NCBI GenBank assembly: GCA_038240835.1
Contig: JBBRGJ010000047.1
Span: 1-21,184 of the forward strand
Length of the DNA stretch: 21,184 nt
Source: JBAXTE01 sp038240835
GTDB taxonomy: Bacteria; Bacteroidota; Bacteroidia; Bacteroidales; WCHB1-69
Direction: 5' to 3'
Under the pieces are notes generated by a model that was not told the DNA's origin, made no database searches, and saw only the letters and a list, made by a program, of their open reading frames with translations. Shown here one piece after another: positions 21,144-21,184 of this stretch. Every line of letters begins with the position of its first letter. Position 1 is the stretch's first letter. A program made the translations under genes and the position numbers.

Positions 21144-21184
21144 AAAAAAATGATCCGCCAACTTGCGGACGATTTTTTCGGGAA
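21142..21184. repeat. Terminator-like hairpin repeat, copy 2 (cut by window end)
   Basis: CGAAAAAAAT-GATCCGC-CAACTT-GCGGAC-GATTTTTTCG forms a long stem with a TCCGC/GCGGA core. It shares the order GATCC, CAACT, GCGGAC, T-run, CGGGA with 6291-6337. Confidence 0.6.

Larger units (their letters stand above)
20559..21184. other. Right-edge intergenic region, repeats only
   Basis: A 626-bp stretch without a credible gene. It holds an inverted pair of TCCTTCGA...GTGACAGG elements (20567-20706), a terminator-like hairpin (20906-20935), an AGGTG...CACCT hairpin near 20960-20988, an imperfect inverted repeat (21059-21143), and a second copy of the terminator-like repeat of 6291-6337 (21142-21184). 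A minus-strand frame at 20368-20757 overlaps the preceding gene and is a shadow. Confidence 0.7.

Noticed and set aside
1..21184. tRNA, rRNA or riboswitch
   Set aside because: I saw no cloverleaf, rRNA-like segment or known riboswitch core on either strand; a covariance-model search would be needed to exclude them fully.

Overview
The window looks like a chromosomal stretch of a member of the Bacteroidota. The DNA is AT-rich, starts lack clear Shine-Dalgarno sites, and TAnnTTTG (-7) promoter elements lie in front of many genes, three of them with a TTTG (-33) partner 20-21 bp upstream. The protein families also fit: exported S41 and M2-like peptidases, an OmpA/TPR lipoprotein, a SPOR protein, a tandem UspA protein, a PorT-like barrel, and RICIN and WG-repeat secreted proteins. 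I cannot name a genus from sequence alone.

Layout. 1-1233: gene-poor left edge, then a two-gene XRE-antitoxin/putative RelE-HigB-like toxin module on the minus strand. 1289-1885: a small membrane protein, whose 3' end is duplicated as a 46-bp remnant on the far side of the toxin-antitoxin module. 1886-2629: repeat-filled gap. 2630-6115: minus-strand operon of an S41 C-terminal processing protease followed by an M2-like metallopeptidase lipoprotein. 6519-8312: OmpA-like/TPR lipoprotein with its own promoter and terminator. 8411-9659: tandem UspA plus SPOR protein operon, divergent from ruvB (9864-10892, plus). 11239-12980: a small TPR-like cytoplasmic protein, then an outer-membrane barrel/ubiX pair. 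13536-14756: SufS cysteine desulfurase. 15104-20558: four consecutive plus-strand genes, all with signal peptides, in two transcription units separated by a strong terminator that overlaps the next promoter. They encode a double ricin-type trefoil lectin, a WG-repeat protein with a C-terminal lipocalin-like domain, and two unrecognised exported proteins that appear to be diverged homologues of each other. 20559-21184: repeats only.

Most of the window is housekeeping and envelope maintenance: Holliday junction processing, Fe-S assembly, prenylated flavin, and envelope proteolysis and anchoring. The part least explained by known systems is the four-gene exported cassette, especially the last two proteins, which share a layout but carry different central hydrophobic or Ala/Gly-rich segments. 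I have no functional proof for it.

The longer intergenic gaps are built from several families of short dispersed repeats: CGCAGAG elements, GCGAAGCGAG palindromes, GTCGAGCTTNGCTC mini-hairpins, CTGATAACTG tracts, a terminator-like element repeated at 6.3 and 21.1 kb, and a pair of elements with shared ends and different hairpin cores. One CGCAGAG copy appears interrupted by another repeat. A long imperfect inverted repeat lies directly after the TPR-like gene.
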